Assembly: GCA_016350165.1 (NCBI GenBank)
Contig: CP066225.1
Coordinates: forward strand, 5,084,001-5,148,000
DNA: 64,000 nt
Reading direction: 5' to 3'
From: Planctomycetota bacterium
GTDB taxonomy: Bacteria; Planctomycetota; Phycisphaerae; Phycisphaerales; Phycisphaeraceae
Positions 1 to 9,805 of this stretch are shown one piece after another; the first letter of the stretch is position 1, and each line of letters begins with the position of its first letter. The notes below the pieces were generated by a model that saw only the letters and a program-made list of their open reading frames with translations, was not told the origin of the DNA and searched no databases. The position numbers and the translations under genes are program-made.

Positions 1-3000
1 CTGAGAAATCAGTCTTATCGAGTTGAGCACAAGCTTTATCCGTAAGATCAGTAACAATCTCACGCATATTCATTTGATTCAGTTGACCCTGATTCAGCTT
101 CACATCAAAACGTGATTTTGCCCAACTAACAAGGCCTCTCAAGTCCCATTCATTCGGAGGCACTTCATCAGAAATATACTCACCAATCGTTACATCTATA
201 ATCTGACCTATCTCAATGCGAGCATTTGTCAAAATAATTTTCTGCAACTCATCAATGTTATCTAAGTGCAATTTCGAAGGCTCAATCGCAACGTCAACTT
301 CGCTCTTCACCCATTCAGCAACCTGACGTTTCGCATAAAGCTTCTCTTTATACAGATCAACTGCATCCTCAACTGATTCAGTGATGTACTCAAAGATAAT
401 CTGCCTGACATTCTTACCTTCAAGCACTTCCTGTCTCAAGCCATAGAACGTATTACGCTGATACTCCATCACCTCGTCATATTCGAGCAGGTTCTTACGT
501 ATTTCATAGTTACGTTCTTCGACCTTACGCTGTGCTCTTTCCACTGACTTGGTCACCCAACGGTGCTCGATCGCATCGCCTTCTTTCATACCAAGCTTCG
601 ACAAAGCAGCAAGCGTTGTCTTGCCAGCAAACATCTTCATCAAATCATCTTCAAGCGAGATGAAGAAACGTGATGAACCATTATCACCCTGACGACCAGA
701 ACGACCACGCAACTGATTATCAATACGGCGTGATTCATGACGCTCGGTACCGATGATGTGCAAGCCGCCCATTTCTTCAATGTTTTTCCAAACTTGTAAA
801 CGATGCAGATAATACTCAGGCAATGAATCAAGCATCTTCATGCATGCATCTTGCGCCATGTTCTGCGCCTTCTTAGGATCAGCATAAGCATCACGTGCAC
901 ACAGGAATCGTAAGTAATCGAGCTTCAATTGCTCGTCACTCAATGCATCCGCGTCCTTCGCACTAAGACCTGTGCTTACAACAGCCAAGTGGCGATACGC
1001 TGCTGCAATCAGTTCGTCATCACTCATCTCAGCTTTCGCATTCTTCGGCAGCATATTTCTCATCTGCCAATGCTTCACCAGTACTTCACGAGCAATCGGT
1101 GTCAATCGAATGTCAGTACCACGACCAGCCATATTGGTTGCGATCATCACTGCGCCAAGTTCACCAGCGTGCGCAACAATATTTGATTCGCGTTCCGCTT
1201 GATCAACCTTAGCGTTCAAAACCTCGTGTTTAATGCTGTATTTCTGCTTCAAGCCACGAGAGAGCATTTCACTCTTTTCAACAGAAGTCGTACCCACAAG
1301 CACCGGCCGACCAACATCATGCGTACGTTTAATTTCATCAACGATCGCATTCCATTTATCCTTCTCAGAAAGATAAATCAGGTCATCACGGTCTGTTCTT
1401 GCAATCGCAACGTTTGTTGGAATACAAACAACTTCCAAGCCATAAATCTCAAGGAATTCAGTTGCTTCAGTCACCGCTGTACCCGTCATACCCGCAAGAC
1501 GTTTATACAACTTAAAGAAGTTCTGAATCGTCACAGTCGCAAGCGTCTGTGTTTCTTCCTTGATCTTAACGCGTTCTTTCGATTCAACAGCCTGATGCAA
1601 ACCATCTGACCATTGACGACCAATCATCAAACGACCTGTAAATTCGTCAACGATGATCACTTCACCTTCGCGAACCACATAATCCTTATCACGCTTATAA
1701 ACAACGTGTGCACGCAAAGCATTTTCAAGCAAGTGTGGGAAGTCCATGTTCTTTCCAACATAGAACGAACCAACGCCCGCCTTCTTCTGTGCTTCAGCAA
1801 TACCATCATGTGTCAGATGGACAGCTTTCTTGTCGATTTCAACTTCGTAGTACTGAGTAAACTGGTCACGATCAGCCTCAAGTGATGGCAGTTGAGCTTC
1901 CAAATCCTGCATCTCAGTTTTCATTGAAGGAACTTTAGCTTTGTCCCTCGCATTACGAATATCACCTTCCAGCCCCTTGATTTTCATAATTGTTTGCTGA
2001 ACAAATTTATCCTTCGCATCCCATTCCTTCTGCATACCAACAAGGTGAGCTGAAATCTTGTCAGCTTCGCCATAGCGTGGTGCATCCTGATGGGCAGGAC
2101 CTGAAATAATCAAAGGTGTTCTGGCCTCATCAACCAAAATCGAGTCGATTTCGTCGACAATCACAAAGTCACGTTGCTTCTGCACCTGCTCTTCAGCAGT
2201 CAACTTCATGTTATCTCGAAGATAGTCGAAGCCTAACTCGGAGTTAGTCGCATACAGCACATTACATTTATAAGCCAACGTCTTTTCTTGTGGCGGCTGC
2301 ATGTGATATGGGTGAATCGCACCAACAGTCAGACCCAGTGAATAGTAGAATGGGAACACCCAGTCACGGTCACGTTGGACAAGGTAATCATTGACCGTCA
2401 CAACGTGACACTGCAAATCATCAACACATGCAACATAACAAGCCAAAGGCGCAACAATCGTTTTACCTTCACCTGTTTTCATTTCCGCAATCTTGCCTTC
2501 ACCCAGCACCATACCACCGATCAACTGCACATCGAACGGACGCGCTCTGAATGGAGGCTTTGACTTTGGATACAGTTCTCTCACTGCATCGTACATCGCC
2601 ACCGGGACCTCAACCTGTAAATGACCCGGTGCTGGTTCGCCGCCCAATACAGGCTCAGGATCAAGTGAATCAGCCTTCGCTTTGATCTCTGCATAAACGC
2701 TCTGCAAATCACTTGGTAATTGCGTGGGATCAAAATCAAATGCAGGATTAAATATATTTCTAAGACCAACTGAACGGTCCATTGCTTCACGCGCCACAGC
2801 CATAATCTCTGGCAGTACGTCAGCAGTCTTCTCACCGTTCTTGATGCGGTTCTTAAATTCTCCTGTCTTCGCCTTCAACTCTGCATCAGTTAGCCGACGC
2901 ATCTCTGGTTCAAGTGTATTAATCACATCAACGCGACGTTGATATTGCTTCAGCATACGTTCATTACGTGAACCAAATACGGATGTGAATGCCTTACTTA

Positions 3001-3016
3001 CATATGGAATAAACAT
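1..3016 (-). CDS. secA: SecA preprotein translocase ATPase (3' end cut off by the window)
   Basis: Motor ATPase that drives unfolded proteins through SecYEG. The first ~1005 residues are present and the C-terminus lies beyond base 1. Visible marks: Walker A GEGKT near residue 180, a DEAD-type segment VDEIDSILVDEARTP near 285, AGMTGTA, and the ERHESRRIDNQLRGRSGRQ segment near 755. The start at 3016 follows GAGG with 6-7 nt spacing. Two stretches are longer than in E. coli SecA: a charged coiled-coil-like segment after the DEAD motif (about residues 310-360), and ~110 residues between AGRGTDI and GGLHIIGTERH where E. coli has ~30. The full protein would therefore exceed the usual ~900 residues. 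Family assignment is certain; the role of the insertions is unknown. Confidence 0.97.
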   Translation of the reverse strand, partial: MFIPYVSKAFTSVFGSRNERMLKQYQRRVDVINTLEPEMRRLTDAELKAKTGEFKNRIKNGEKTADVLPEIMAVAREAMDRSVGLRNIFNPAFDFDPTQLPSDLQSVYAEIKAKADSLDPEPVLGGEPAPGHLQVEVPVAMYDAVRELYPKSKPPFRARPFDVQLIGGMVLGEGKIAEMKTGEGKTIVAPLACYVACVDDLQCHVVTVNDYLVQRDRDWVFPFYYSLGLTVGAIHPYHMQPPQEKTLAYKCNVLYATNSELGFDYLRDNMKLTAEEQVQKQRDFVIVDEIDSILVDEARTPLIISGPAHQDAPRYGEADKISAHLVGMQKEWDAKDKFVQQTIMKIKGLEGDIRNARDKAKVPSMKTEMQDLEAQLPSLEADRDQFTQYYEVEIDKKAVHLTHDGIAEAQKKAGVGSFYVGKNMDFPHLLENALRAHVVYKRDKDYVVREGEVIIVDEFTGRLMIGRQWSDGLHQAVESKERVKIKEETQTLATVTIQNFFKLYKRLAGMTGTAVTEATEFLEIYGLEVVCIPTNVAIARTDRDDLIYLSEKDKWNAIVDEIKRTHDVGRPVLVGTTSVEKSEMLSRGLKQKYSIKHEVLNAKVDQAERESNIVAHAGELGAVMIATNMAGRGTDIRLTPIAREVLVKHWQMRNMLPKNAKAEMSDDELIAAAYRHLAVVSTGLSAKDADALSDEQLKLDYLRFLCARDAYADPKKAQNMAQDACMKMLDSLPEYYLHRLQVWKNIEEMGGLHIIGTERHESRRIDNQLRGRSGRQGDNGSSRFFISLEDDLMKMFAGKTTLAALSKLGMKEGDAIEHRWVTKSVERAQRKVEERNYEIRKNLLEYDEVMEYQRNTFYGLRQEVLEGKNVRQIIFEYITESVEDAVDLYKEKLYAKRQVAEWVKSEVDVAIEPSKLHLDNIDELQKIILTNARIEIGQIIDVTIGEYISDEVPPNEWDLRGLVSWAKSRFDVKLNQGQLNQMNMREIVTDLTDKACAQLDKTDFS

Positions 3017-3327
3017 GTTCTGCCTCAATCTTCGATTGATGGTGATAAGCTTTTAATTTCAGCTCATGATTTGCTTGTGATAGATAGTAGGTGTTGCTCA
3101 ACACAACCTGCCAAGCCTTCATTGCAACATGCCTTTATTCTTTGCATATACAAAGCAGCGCACGTGACTATAAAACAGTCCGCAATAAATACACCTAAGT
3201 TGTCCAATGTGATTAAGAGCAAACAGACTAGAGTCGCCCTGCTCTTCCGTGCCATCGCCAACCATCAAACGACACACCACGCAAGCACGATAGATGTGGT
3301 TGCGCAAAATCTTTGATGGCGTATCAA

Positions 3328-3696
3328 TTACATCTTCGGCGGCGGTAAATTAAGAAGTGTTTGATGAAGATACCTGCCCGGATCTGAAAGTAAGTCCTGC
3401 TGCGATTCAATCACAACAGTATCACGTTGTTCATTGGCTGTCTGAACAGTCAGCAGTTGAGCAGATGTGATAGACGGCTTCGGCTTGTGCTGCTGAACTT
3501 GTTTCGCCAAGTCACTCAGGAAGTCCGCGATCAATTTCTCTTCGCGACTCTGCAATGCCATCTCACCCGAACGCAGATTCAGATTCACCGTCGTTGCCGA
3601 GGCATCCGAAATCGCACCCAGACATACAAACACCGACATCGTCAGCGTCAGGTATGGCAGAGCAAATTGTGATGACTTACTTTTCACTGCAAACAT
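3328..3696 (-). CDS. Small exported protein of unknown function
   Basis: 122 residues. The N-terminus is basic (KSKSS) and followed by a hydrophobic stretch of about 20 residues ending near DASA, which reads as a signal peptide. The mature part is polar, rich in Gln and Leu, and ends in a short proline-rich tail (LPPPKM). A GGAAGGG sequence lies about 11 nt before the ATG, which is long for a ribosome-binding site. The gene lies 311 nt upstream of secA on the same strand. I do not recognise the family. Codon usage and the signal peptide argue for a real gene, but the overlapping frames on the other strand are also open. Confidence 0.6.
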   Translation of the reverse strand: MFAVKSKSSQFALPYLTLTMSVFVCLGAISDASATTVNLNLRSGEMALQSREEKLIADFLSDLAKQVQQHKPKPSITSAQLLTVQTANEQRDTVVIESQQDLLSDPGRYLHQTLLNLPPPKM

Positions 3697-4177
3697 TATC
3701 GACCAGACCCTTCCAACAGGTCAAGCCAGCCCTATATTATTCAGCTGTATGTGCATACCCGCGAAGCACTTCCAACCCTATAATCCATGCCTTTCACCCA
3801 ATTAGACCCATTTTCAGGCTCTTTGCCAATTACTTGCCAGTTCACCGCCAAGTTCATTCCAAATTCGGAAATTGGGCATCCAATTTGCTATATCTGACCG
3901 TTTTAGATCGATTTTGACTATCGGATTACCAAAATACATCTCTGAATTCGCTGTTATTCATCACAGGACATCGCGTAGGGTTACATGACACTTTATGACA
4001 TTTGATAGCCAAAAAGGACGAAATAATATTCATTAGATGATTCTAGGCATAGATTTATGCACTTTGCGGTGCATAACCCTTTATGAGTTGGCCAGCCATG
4101 CCGATAACGATATCATCATTTTGTCCATTTTAGTTTTATGACAATTTAACTCACCCCTGTCTCATGGAAGCAGGCTC
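3697..4177. other. Gene-free divergent intergenic region (secA side / sucC)
   Basis: About 480 nt, AT-rich, between two divergent transcription units. It should hold the promoters of the small exported protein and of sucC. Visible elements are a 7-bp inverted repeat AAATTGG/CCAATTT (3869-3875 and 3880-3886) just before a GCTATAT box, and two copies of TTTATGACA near 3992 and 4136. No convincing ORF or RNA gene was found. Confidence 0.5.
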
Positions 4178-5380
4178 ATGAATATTCATGAATATCAATC
4201 GCGTGAAATGCTGCAGACGTTCGGAATCCCCGTTCCGCCCGGCATTCTTGTACAGAACCCGGTCGCTGCTCAAAAAGCATTTGACGAACTCCAAAAACGT
4301 TACGACGTTGGTGTTTGCGTTGTAAAAGCTCAGGTCCACGCAGGCGGCCGCGGCAAAGGTGGCGGGGTCAAACTCGTCAAATCAGGCGAAGAAGCTCGTA
4401 AAGCAGCTAACAGCATCCTCAGCAAGCCTCTGATCACACCTCAGACCGGCCCAGAAGGTGTCCCTGTCATGAAGCTTCTCGTCGCAGCTGGCGTTGAGAT
4501 TGAAAAAGAATATTACCTCGCGATCACGGTTGACCGTGTTTCAGCATGCCCGGTGCTCATCGCATCCAGCGAAGGTGGCATGGACATTGAGGAAGTCGCG
4601 AAAACAAAGCCAGACGCAATTATCCGCGAGCCAATCAGTGCGGTCGCAGGTTTGCGTCCTTACCAGGCACGTAAGATCTGTTACTTCCTTGGTTTCAAGG
4701 GCAAGCAGGTGCGTATGGCTGGTAAGATCATGCACCAACTCGCTGACCTGTTCCTGAAGAATGACGCGAACCTTGCTGAAATCAACCCACTCGTGGTTAC
4801 AAAGGCGACTGACGAACACCCAGACGGCACCGTCATTGCACTTGATGCGAAGCTAAATTTCGACGAAAACGCGCTCTTTAGACAAGATGATGTCAGAAGT
4901 TACGAAGATCCGACTGAAGAAGAGCCGGCAGAACGTCGTGCGAAGCAATTCGGCCTTTCATATATCAAGCTTGACGGCAGTATTGGCTGTTTGGTCAACG
5001 GTGCGGGCCTTGCGATGTCGACCATGGACATCATTAAGCTGCACGGCGGTGAGCCTGCAAACTTCCTGGACGTTGGTGGTTCAGCGTCAGAAGAGGCTGT
5101 CACAGAAGCATTTAGAATCATTTTGAGTGATGATTCCGTGAAGGGTATTTTGGTTAATATCTTTGGCGGCATCGCGAAGTGTGACACGATCGCAAGAGCG
5201 ATTGTGACGGCTGCGAAGGAAGTCGGGTTTACAGTACCACTGGTCGTGAGACTGGAAGGTACGAATGTTGAGCCTGCCCGTCAGATTCTTGAAGAGGCGA
5301 AGGCAGATATCCCAACGATGGAAATCGGCAAGGATCTGACTGATGCTGCGAAGAAGATTACGGCGCACAGTGCTGCGTAA
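4178..5380 (+). CDS. sucC: Succinate-CoA ligase [ADP-forming] beta subunit
   Basis: 400 residues, the family's usual length. The ATP-grasp subunit of the TCA-cycle enzyme that interconverts succinyl-CoA and succinate with ATP/GTP. Evidence: N-terminus [10 protein letters not shown], the glycine loop [10 protein letters not shown] at residues 54-63, the metal-binding EINPLVV near 201, GGSASEEAV, and [13 protein letters not shown] near 327 in the CoA-ligase domain. The partner gene sucD, usually directly downstream, is absent: sucC is followed by its own terminator and a small gene. The alpha subunit must be encoded elsewhere. Confidence 0.96.
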   Translation: MNIHEYQSREMLQTFGIPVPPGILVQNPVAAQKAFDELQKRYDVGVCVVKAQVHAGGRGKGGGVKLVKSGEEARKAANSILSKPLITPQTGPEGVPVMKLLVAAGVEIEKEYYLAITVDRVSACPVLIASSEGGMDIEEVAKTKPDAIIREPISAVAGLRPYQARKICYFLGFKGKQVRMAGKIMHQLADLFLKNDANLAEINPLVVTKATDEHPDGTVIALDAKLNFDENALFRQDDVRSYEDPTEEEPAERRAKQFGLSYIKLDGSIGCLVNGAGLAMSTMDIIKLHGGEPANFLDVGGSASEEAVTEAFRIILSDDSVKGILVNIFGGIAKCDTIARAIVTAAKEVGFTVPLVVRLEGTNVEPARQILEEAKADIPTMEIGKDLTDAAKKITAHSAA

Positions 5381-5425
5381 TTATGAACATTGAAGTTTGT
5401 GTTGAAAATAAATATAAGTAAATTG

Positions 5426-5458
5426 ATGGACGGTAGATGACTCTGCCGTCCATTTTTT
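5426..5458 (+). terminator. Intrinsic terminator after sucC
   Basis: Stem ATGGACGG / CCGTCCAT (5426-5433 and 5446-5453) followed by T6. It ends 17 nt before the next small gene, so that gene probably has its own promoter or depends on read-through. Confidence 0.85.
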
Positions 5459-5475
5459 AGAGAGGACAATTTGAG

Positions 5476-5679
5476 ATGAAAGTTGAACCGTTTTTAGCTG
5501 AACTGAATCGCTTGCGTCAGGACATTGACAAGGATGATACGGATATGGAGTGGCTGACGCTGCATCATGTTTTTTGCTTTGTCAGTTACAAGATGGGTGA
5601 TTTTGAGAAATACTTGAACGAGCATGAAGCGATGGGTGAATTTGAGGCTTATAAAGAAGAGATGGGCATCGAAGACTGA
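5476..5679 (+). CDS. Small acidic protein of unknown function
   Basis: 67 residues, start MKVEPFLAEL with GAGAGGAC 10-16 nt upstream. Very acidic and helical, with one central hydrophobic patch (LHHVFCFVSYKM). No recognised motif. It lies between two strong terminators (5426-5458 and 5713-5765), which isolates it as a one-gene unit. The ribosome-binding site and framing terminators support a real gene. I do not recognise the family. Confidence 0.65.
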   Translation: MKVEPFLAELNRLRQDIDKDDTDMEWLTLHHVFCFVSYKMGDFEKYLNEHEAMGEFEAYKEEMGIED

Positions 5680-6023
5680 AATGTAGTCTAATCATCAAAT
5701 AGATAAAATATGAACGTGCGCACAAAAGCGGTTTTCAACGTCGGTTTTGTGCGCACGTTTTTTAATTTTCGTTGGTTTACCCTAATATAAAAGTAGCTAG
5801 AAATGGTCAGAAATGATCAAAGAATTGCGCGCACGTTCAGGTTATCGCGCGCTAAATGAATTTTCCGCGCAAGTGCGAAAAGAGCCAAATGCGTGTTTGT
5901 GCGCGCTGGCAGATTTTTTTTGAAGAGCATGGTTCTGGCATGTATTTTGCACCGTATATTAATTTAGATGAAAGTGTGCATGGCACTGTGAGTTGATCTT
6001 ACAAGTTAATATGAGGCGGTGAT
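5680..6023. repeat. A-rich intergenic island A with GTGCGCAC/TGCGCGCA motifs
   Basis: No gene seen. The region holds a near-palindromic motif several times: GTGCGCAC at 5716-5723 and 5749-5756, TGCGCGCAC at 5826-5834, GCGCGC near 5843, and GTGCGCGC at 5899-5906. The first pair forms the stem of the terminator at 5713-5765. The same motif family dominates gene-free stretches at about 36.1-36.5 kb and 58.2-58.45 kb. Confidence 0.6.
5713..5765 (+). terminator. Terminator with 15-bp GTGCGCAC-containing stem
   Basis: Perfect 15-bp inverted repeat (5713-5727 and 5745-5759) containing GTGCGCAC in each arm, loop of 17 nt, then T6-7. It ends the 67-residue gene. The paired inverted motif in a terminator resembles how DNA-uptake sequences are often arranged in other bacteria; any such role is speculation. 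Confidence 0.8.
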
Positions 6024-6407
6024 ATGAAAGCTCTATCCGTTGTGACGCATGCGGGCGAATTGATTTGCTCAGGTAAGAAAACATTGGAGATCCGGCGATG
6101 GTTGCCGGAGGAAATACCTTTGATTGATCTGGCGATCGTGCAGAACCAGCATCGTTTGAGTATGGAGAGGCCTACGGATGAAGAGGGTATGGTGGTCGCG
6201 GTAGTGGATGTGTGCTGCGTAAGAGAATGGGATCGTGAGGATGCGGAGTCGGCTTGCTCGCAATGGGATTCGGGTTGGTATGCGTGGGAACTAGAGAACA
6301 TACGTGTTGTTCGTGGTAAGTTTAAGGCACCGGCAAAGAGACGTATCTACAGTATTGATATTGATTATGAAACGTTATCATTTACTGAACACTATCAGAA
6401 AAAGTGA
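6024..6407 (+). CDS. ASCH-domain protein (PUA-like fold)
   Basis: 127 residues. The N-terminus MKALSVVTHAGELICSGKKTLEIRRW fits the ASCH pattern: a strand, the G-K-K-T/x-E-x-R motif at about residues 17-25, then a later strand pair. ASCH domains are related to PUA domains and bind RNA or modified nucleotides; the substrate here is unknown. The start has GAGG 8 nt upstream. It is a single gene, with long non-coding stretches on both sides and the GCGC-motif island just upstream. Confidence 0.75.
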   Translation: MKALSVVTHAGELICSGKKTLEIRRWLPEEIPLIDLAIVQNQHRLSMERPTDEEGMVVAVVDVCCVREWDREDAESACSQWDSGWYAWELENIRVVRGKFKAPAKRRIYSIDIDYETLSFTEHYQKK

Positions 6408-6709
6408 CAAAGATATGGTTCATTTTCTCGTATCTAATCGATAGTTAGTTTCAGGTCTTTCCCGAAGGGGCTGCGTTTTATCTTGTGGGTTTGGTCAGAC
6501 TGGCTTACACTTCGAGCGGTTAGGTTGTGGTGAGTGTGTGTTGCCTGTCTTGTTTTGTGATGTTTGTAATTATTAAATGTTGTTGCGTTCGCCTGTCTAA
6601 TATTCGATTAGGTTAATCTGCCAATATAGATGTCGCTACTGATTCTCGAATCAGTAGTTTGTCGTGCATGTTGAGCCTATAAAACACGCTATATATGAGG
6701 GGATACAGA

Positions 6710-7756
6710 ATGCGATTACCATTTGCTTTGATTGATGTGCTGGATAAGGTTGCGGACGGAGCGGGTATCAATAAACGTGAAGCGAGTTATTTGCTTGGCT
6801 TTGATGAACATTCTATAGAAGCCTCATTGATTCGCGCTGTAGCAAATGATGTGTCCAGGGAACGGTTTGGGAATTGTGGTGTTGTGCAAGGTCAGATTGG
6901 TGTAGAGATCATGCCTTGCCCAGCTAATTGTGGTTTTTGTGTATTTGGGGCAAAGTATAAAATGTTTGAGCCTTATGTTATGCCTGAGGAGGAAATTCTT
7001 GAGAAGGCTTTGGCATTTTCTGAGACAGGGCGATTGTCATCGTTATTTATAATGACGATGCATCAGTTTGGATTTGATCGGTTGGTAAAGACGATTGAGA
7101 TGTTGCGTCATCATATTTTGCCTGAGATTGAAATCGTTGTGAATATTGGTGATTTTGATCGCAAGCAAGGTGAGGAATTGAAGGCGGTGGGGGTTAATGG
7201 GGCTTACCATGTTTTGAGATTGCGTGAAGGGATTGATACAAATTTAGATCCTGAAAAGCGAGTCAAAACACTGGGTGTGATTAAGGACGTGGGTTTGGAT
7301 TTACATTATTGCTGTGAACCACTTGGACCTGAGCATAGCAATGAAGAGATTGTTGAGCAGATGTTTCGAGGTATTGAATATGAGTGTGCGGAACATGCAG
7401 CGATGAAAAGAGTTTGGGTTGAACAGTTGCCTTTGGCCAGGTTTGGACAAATCACAGAATTGAGATTGGCGCAAGTGGTGGCGGTTGTGACATTGGCATC
7501 GGTGAATAACCCTGCATTAAAACATATTGCGGTACATGAACCTAATAAAATTGGGCTGACGAGTGGAGCGAATACGGTCTATGCGGAAAGCGGATCTAAT
7601 CCGCGTGATTGTGATGCTGAAACTGAAACATGCCGAGGCAGAACGGTGGATGATTGTGTAGAGATGTTGTTTGACTCGGGGTTTAGTTCATTGCTGTATG
7701 GTAATGGTTGTGTTGGATCGCTTACTCATGAGGTTTGTCAGCATTTGCAAATATAG
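6710..7756 (+). CDS. BioB-like radical SAM enzyme
   Basis: 348 residues. The CxxxCxxC motif C70-P-A-N-C74-G-F-C77 binds the [4Fe-4S] cluster that cleaves S-adenosylmethionine. Length, the HYCCEPLGPEH segment and the C-terminal GLTSGANTVY segment match the biotin synthase superfamily (compare GANSIF in BioB). The CxxxCxxC loop and second-cluster region diverge from true BioB, so the substrate is uncertain; HydE/PylB-like or another sulfur/methyl chemistry is possible. I chose ATG 6710 because AGGGG lies 8 nt upstream; an ATG at 6695 is in frame. No biotin genes are nearby. Confidence 0.75.
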   Translation: MRLPFALIDVLDKVADGAGINKREASYLLGFDEHSIEASLIRAVANDVSRERFGNCGVVQGQIGVEIMPCPANCGFCVFGAKYKMFEPYVMPEEEILEKALAFSETGRLSSLFIMTMHQFGFDRLVKTIEMLRHHILPEIEIVVNIGDFDRKQGEELKAVGVNGAYHVLRLREGIDTNLDPEKRVKTLGVIKDVGLDLHYCCEPLGPEHSNEEIVEQMFRGIEYECAEHAAMKRVWVEQLPLARFGQITELRLAQVVAVVTLASVNNPALKHIAVHEPNKIGLTSGANTVYAESGSNPRDCDAETETCRGRTVDDCVEMLFDSGFSSLLYGNGCVGSLTHEVCQHLQI

Positions 7757-7758
7757 GA

Positions 7759-8346
7759 TTATGCTTTAGGTGGATTTGGCTTTGGTGTAGGTTTGCTGGC
7801 TATCTTGTTATTAGAGGCATTGTTTTTCTTCATTGTGATCGGCATTGATTCGGGTTGTATGAGGAAAGAGAGAGCGAGGATGAGGAAGATGGAATGAATG
7901 AGGCCTTGGAATTCAAGTTGGGAAAGATTTGGTGTCACTGAGCGGTAGGTGAGAAAATATTCCGAAGCAAAAGCAACAAGACAGATAAAGAAAAAGATAA
8001 GCGCGATGCCGAAGCCGAGAGATGCTAGCCATTTTGAGCGATGGAATTCAGGTTGAGGTTTGAAGGCATAAACGAGGAGGTTGATAGAGCCTAATGCGAG
8101 ACAAGCGGTTGCGAGTGCTTGGATGAGTATGATGAAATCGAATATTCTTACTGCAAGGTCTTCAGAAGTTATTGCGCGATAGGTTATGTCGACTGTTTCG
8201 GGAAGCGTAGACATATTGAGCGTGTTATTGATTTCAATCTGATTAAGTTCAGGCTGATTGATGTTTGTGATGGTGATAAACCCCAGCCACAGGGCGAAGG
8301 CTGCGGTCATGATAATTTTGATCAAGCGTAAGATAAACGTCGTCAT
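7759..8346 (-). CDS. DUF2165-family integral membrane protein
   Basis: 195 residues with four predicted membrane segments: near residues 9-29, 66-92, 104-128 and 146-163. The YRAITSED motif after the first loop and the general layout match the small DUF2165 family, whose function is unknown. The tail is Lys/Pro/Asn-rich and cytoplasmic by the positive-inside rule. It converges on the BioB-like gene, with 2 nt between the stops. Confidence 0.7.
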   Translation of the reverse strand: MTTFILRLIKIIMTAAFALWLGFITITNINQPELNQIEINNTLNMSTLPETVDITYRAITSEDLAVRIFDFIILIQALATACLALGSINLLVYAFKPQPEFHRSKWLASLGFGIALIFFFICLVAFASEYFLTYRSVTPNLSQLEFQGLIHSIFLILALSFLIQPESMPITMKKNNASNNKIASKPTPKPNPPKA

Positions 8347-8524
8347 AAATGTTGTATCGTGAGAGTTGGAAGGTGTGTTTATTGGGGTTTGAATGGTTGA
8401 AAGCTAGGTGCGATAGTGGGTTATTGGGATGGAGTTCTATGTGAATAGCGTCAAATACCTTCATAAAAAAGTGCTTAAGTGAAACTGGCTTGTTTGATAT
8501 GGTGTAGGTAGAAAGGCTTGTGTG

Positions 8525-9805
8525 ATGAAGGTAATGATTGTGACTGTGGGATCGCGAGGGGATGTACAACCTTATGTTGCGCTGGGTGTTGGTTTGAGAG
8601 AAGCGGGGCATGAGGTGATGGTGTGTGCTCCAAATTGTTTTGAAGAAATGGTGAAGGGATATGGACTGTCGTATGGATATATGAACAGTGAAATGATTGA
8701 GTTGCTGCAGTCTGATTTGGGGAAGGAGTTGACAGAGAATCTGACGAATATTGTGAAAACACTTCGTGCATTTTTTCGGTTGTATAAACAAATGGGGCCG
8801 ATGCAGCGGCGGATGATCGACGATGGAGGTGAGGTCGCAAAAACGTTTAAACCTGATGTGGTGGTGTATCATCCGAAAGCGTGTGGTGGTCCTTGGTATG
8901 CGGAGATGGTGGGTGGGAAGGCAATGATGGCGGTGCCTATGGGGATGATGGTTTCGAGTGGCGAGATGCCTTGTATAGGGTTTCCTAACTTGCGACTAGG
9001 GTGGTTAAATCGACTAACCTATAAATTGGTGATGTTGTTGTCGATGAAAGGTTGCCGAAAACAGATTGAAGGGTGGCGAAAAGAAATGGGTATTGAGGGG
9101 GAGAGTATGTATCGTGATTTAGCGCATCGTAGGAATGGGGATATGTTGCCGGTGATGCATTGTTATAGCGGTGTGATAGGAGATGTGCCGAGTGATTGGC
9201 CTGACAATTCTGTGGCAACGGGGTTTTGGTTTTTGAAGCGAAAAACGGATTGGGTTGCAGATGCGAAATTAGTGAAGTTTTTGGAGGAAGGCGATACGCC
9301 GATTGTTTATGTTGGTTTTGGGAGTATGTCTGGTAAGAATCCGGAGCGACGCGCGAAAGCTGTGGTTGAAGGGCTGATAAAAGCTGGTGTAAAGGGAGTG
9401 GTTTCAAAGGGTTGGGGTGGGATGGTTAACGAGACTTTGCCAGCATCTATTTACGAGATAGATGATGTGCCACATGATTGGTTGTTTGAGAAGGTCGATG
9501 TGGTGGTTCATCATGGAGGAGCAGGATCAACGGCTGCAGGATTGAGAGCTGGGAAGCCGACGATTGTATGTCCGTTTTTTGGAGATCAGCCGTATTGGGG
9601 GAAGTGTGTTTGGAAGCTGGGCGCGGGAGTGCGGCCAATACCACAGAAGAAGTTGACCGGTGATAAATTGGCTTCTGCAATTCGTAGGGTTTTGCGTAAT
9701 GAAGGTATGAAAGAAAAAGCGAAAGAGGTGGGTACAAAGTTGCAGGCTGAAGATGGAGTCGGTGAAGCGGTGCGGTTTATTGAGAAATATGCTGCAGATG
9801 ATTAA
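8525..9805 (+). CDS. GT1-family glycosyltransferase (UDP-glucosyl/sterol-glycosyltransferase type)
   Basis: 426 residues with two Rossmann halves (GT-B fold). The N-terminal GSRGDVQPYVAL at about residues 8-19 is the hallmark of Atg26/UGT51- and macrolide-type transferases. The C-terminal HHGGAGSTAAGL is the nucleotide-sugar binding motif. It transfers a sugar to a lipid or other small acceptor; the acceptor cannot be read from sequence. ATG 8525 is favoured because AAAGG lies 6 nt upstream; GTG 8522 directly precedes it. The coding strand is very G/T-rich, like the neighbouring non-coding DNA. The stop overlaps the stop of the convergent amidase by 4 nt. Confidence 0.88.
   Translation: MKVMIVTVGSRGDVQPYVALGVGLREAGHEVMVCAPNCFEEMVKGYGLSYGYMNSEMIELLQSDLGKELTENLTNIVKTLRAFFRLYKQMGPMQRRMIDDGGEVAKTFKPDVVVYHPKACGGPWYAEMVGGKAMMAVPMGMMVSSGEMPCIGFPNLRLGWLNRLTYKLVMLLSMKGCRKQIEGWRKEMGIEGESMYRDLAHRRNGDMLPVMHCYSGVIGDVPSDWPDNSVATGFWFLKRKTDWVADAKLVKFLEEGDTPIVYVGFGSMSGKNPERRAKAVVEGLIKAGVKGVVSKGWGGMVNETLPASIYEIDDVPHDWLFEKVDVVVHHGGAGSTAAGLRAGKPTIVCPFFGDQPYWGKCVWKLGAGVRPIPQKKLTGDKLASAIRRVLRNEGMKEKAKEVGTKLQAEDGVGEAVRFIEKYAADD

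Noticed and set aside
3064-3316. Small open frames between secA and the exported protein
   Set aside because: Several frames open on both strands with Cys/Thr/His-rich products and no ribosome-binding site; treated as non-coding spacer.
5416-6000. CRISPR-like repeats
   Set aside because: The repeated GTGCGCAC cores are short, unevenly spaced and lack constant-length spacers; no cas genes in the window.
8249-9737. Long open frames on the minus strand opposite the glycosyltransferase
   Set aside because: They are His/Ser/Pro-rich shadows of a real gene with strongly biased G/T-rich codons; no domain, no start signals.
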